The position numbers were made by a program, and so were the translations under genes. This document shows positions 62,832 through 64,000 of a stretch of 64,000 nt of DNA, piece by piece. A model generated the notes under the pieces. It was given only the letters and a program-made list of their open reading frames with translations. It did no database searches and was not told where the DNA came from. The stretch is taken from assembly GCA_029251505.1 (NCBI GenBank), contig JAQXDG010000211.1, forward strand, positions 1-64,000, given 5' to 3'. The stretch is from Glaciecola sp. (GTDB lineage: Bacteria > Pseudomonadota > Gammaproteobacteria > Enterobacterales > Alteromonadaceae). Each line of letters begins with the position of its first letter. Within the stretch, counting starts at the first letter, position 1.

Positions 62832-64000
62832 TTGAATATTGTTCCTTTGCGCCTAACCAACGGTTAATCATGGCTTGCGCATTGGCGGGATGATGCACAA
62901 ATAAATCCGCAGCTAACTGCTGGACTTGATCAAGTAAGTGCCCGTCACGAACTAAATCTGCGATTTTTAGATCGGCAATGCCGGTTTGTTTGGTACCTAA
63001 AATCTCACCCGGCCCGCGGATTTCCAGATCCATTTGTGCGATATAAAACCCATCATTTGAGTCTCGCAAGACACCTAAGCGCTTAGTGGCAGTCTTGGAT
63101 AGGGTACCGTCATACATTAATACACAATGACTTTCTACCGATCCTCGACCTACTCGGCCGCGGAGTTGATGCAGTTGAGCTAAGCCTAATCGTTCTGGGT
63201 TTTCAATGATCATTAAACTAGCATTGGGTACATCTACGCCAACTTCGATAACCGTAGTGGCGACTAACACATCGAGTTCTGCGGCTTTAAATTGTGCCAT
63301 AATTGCTTGTTTTTCTGCCGGTTTCATTCGGCCATGGACTAATCCTACGTGCAAATCAGGTAAGGCAGTCTTTATTGCAATATATGTATCTTCGGCAGCT
63401 TGGCTTTGTAATACTTCAGATTCTTCGATTAGCGTACATACCCAATATACTTGACGGCTATCTGCGGTGACCGATTTGTGTACGCGTGCCATAATTTGAT
63501 CCCGTCTAGCACTAGGGACAACGATAGTTTGTACTGGCGTGCGTCCAGGCGGAAGTTCATCAATGACCGATGTATTGAGATCGGCATATGCCGTCATGGC
63601 AAGCGTGCGTGGGATCGGTGTCGCAGTCATGACTAGCTGATGCGGGAAACGCCCTTGCATCTCCCCTTTTTCACGTAACGCTAAGCGCTGATGTACACCA
63701 AACCGGTGTTGCTCATCAATGATCACCATTGCCAAGTTATGATAAATGACTTTTTCTTGAAAAACAGCGTGGGTACCCACTAACAAATTAATATCGCCAG
63801 ACACTAACGCAGTTAGTACTTGCTCACGTGCTTTGCCTTTTAATTTGCCAGCTAACCAACCCACATGAATGCCTAACTCAGTGAACCATGTCGCAAAATT
63901 TTGGGCGTGCTGTTCGGCTAATAATTCTGTCGGTGCCATCAGTACCACCTGATAGCCAGCAGAAATGACATTCAGTGCCGCTAAAGCTGCCACTAACGTT
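62824..64000 (-). CDS. recG: ATP-dependent DNA helicase RecG, N-terminal part lies beyond the window end
   Basis: IIDEQHRFGVHQRLALREKG, TATPIPRTLAM, HQLRGRVGRG; frame stays open to the window edge (TLVAALAALNV...). Confidence 0.95.
   Translation of the reverse strand, partial: TLVAALAALNVISAGYQVVLMAPTELLAEQHAQNFATWFTELGIHVGWLAGKLKGKAREQVLTALVSGDINLLVGTHAVFQEKVIYHNLAMVIIDEQHRFGVHQRLALREKGEMQGRFPHQLVMTATPIPRTLAMTAYADLNTSVIDELPPGRTPVQTIVVPSARRDQIMARVHKSVTADSRQVYWVCTLIEESEVLQSQAAEDTYIAIKTALPDLHVGLVHGRMKPAEKQAIMAQFKAAELDVLVATTVIEVGVDVPNASLMIIENPERLGLAQLHQLRGRVGRGSVESHCVLMYDGTLSKTATKRLGVLRDSNDGFYIAQMDLEIRGPGEILGTKQTGIADLKIADLVRDGHLLDQVQQLAADLFVHHPANAQAMINRWLGAKEQYSNA

Overview
The window is a gammaproteobacterial chromosomal segment, densely coding and mostly housekeeping, with gene order resembling Vibrio/Shewanella-type genomes. 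I saw no mobile element, CRISPR array, rRNA or tRNA. From left to right it holds: arcA, rhlE-like helicase, BaiN/YhiN-type flavoprotein, amt, ATP-grasp protein, DUF3300 lipoprotein, ribA, selO, GST, recQ, a small orphan ORF, rarD, uvrD, yigB-like HAD, xerC, DUF484, dapF, lysA, lptM, S1/P1 nuclease, ubiX, mpl, fbp, DUF3299, thioesterase, uvrA, yajR-like MFS, ssb, a small helical ORF, a complete-looking MSHA type IV pilus locus (mshI to mshQ), mreBCD-maf-rng-yhdP-nitrilase-tldD-yjgA-pmbA, rsmJ and partial recG. The most interesting signal is regulatory. Each of the three msh units (mshI-mshG, mshA, mshC-mshQ) is preceded by a sequence matching the sigma-28/FliA promoter architecture (TAAA(G) - N11 - xYCGATAW) with the exact 11-nt spacer, suggesting that the MSHA pilus is wired into the flagellar late-gene regulon. 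Other points of interest are a structured mshI leader with mutually exclusive pairings next to the ribosome-binding site, a terminator/mini-ORF arrangement between mreB and mreC, LamG domains in MshQ, Asp-rich calcium-loop-like motifs in MshD/MshO/MshQ, and a start-less ORF remnant abutting the amt terminator. All calls come from reading the sequence and supplied translations; no database search was run.
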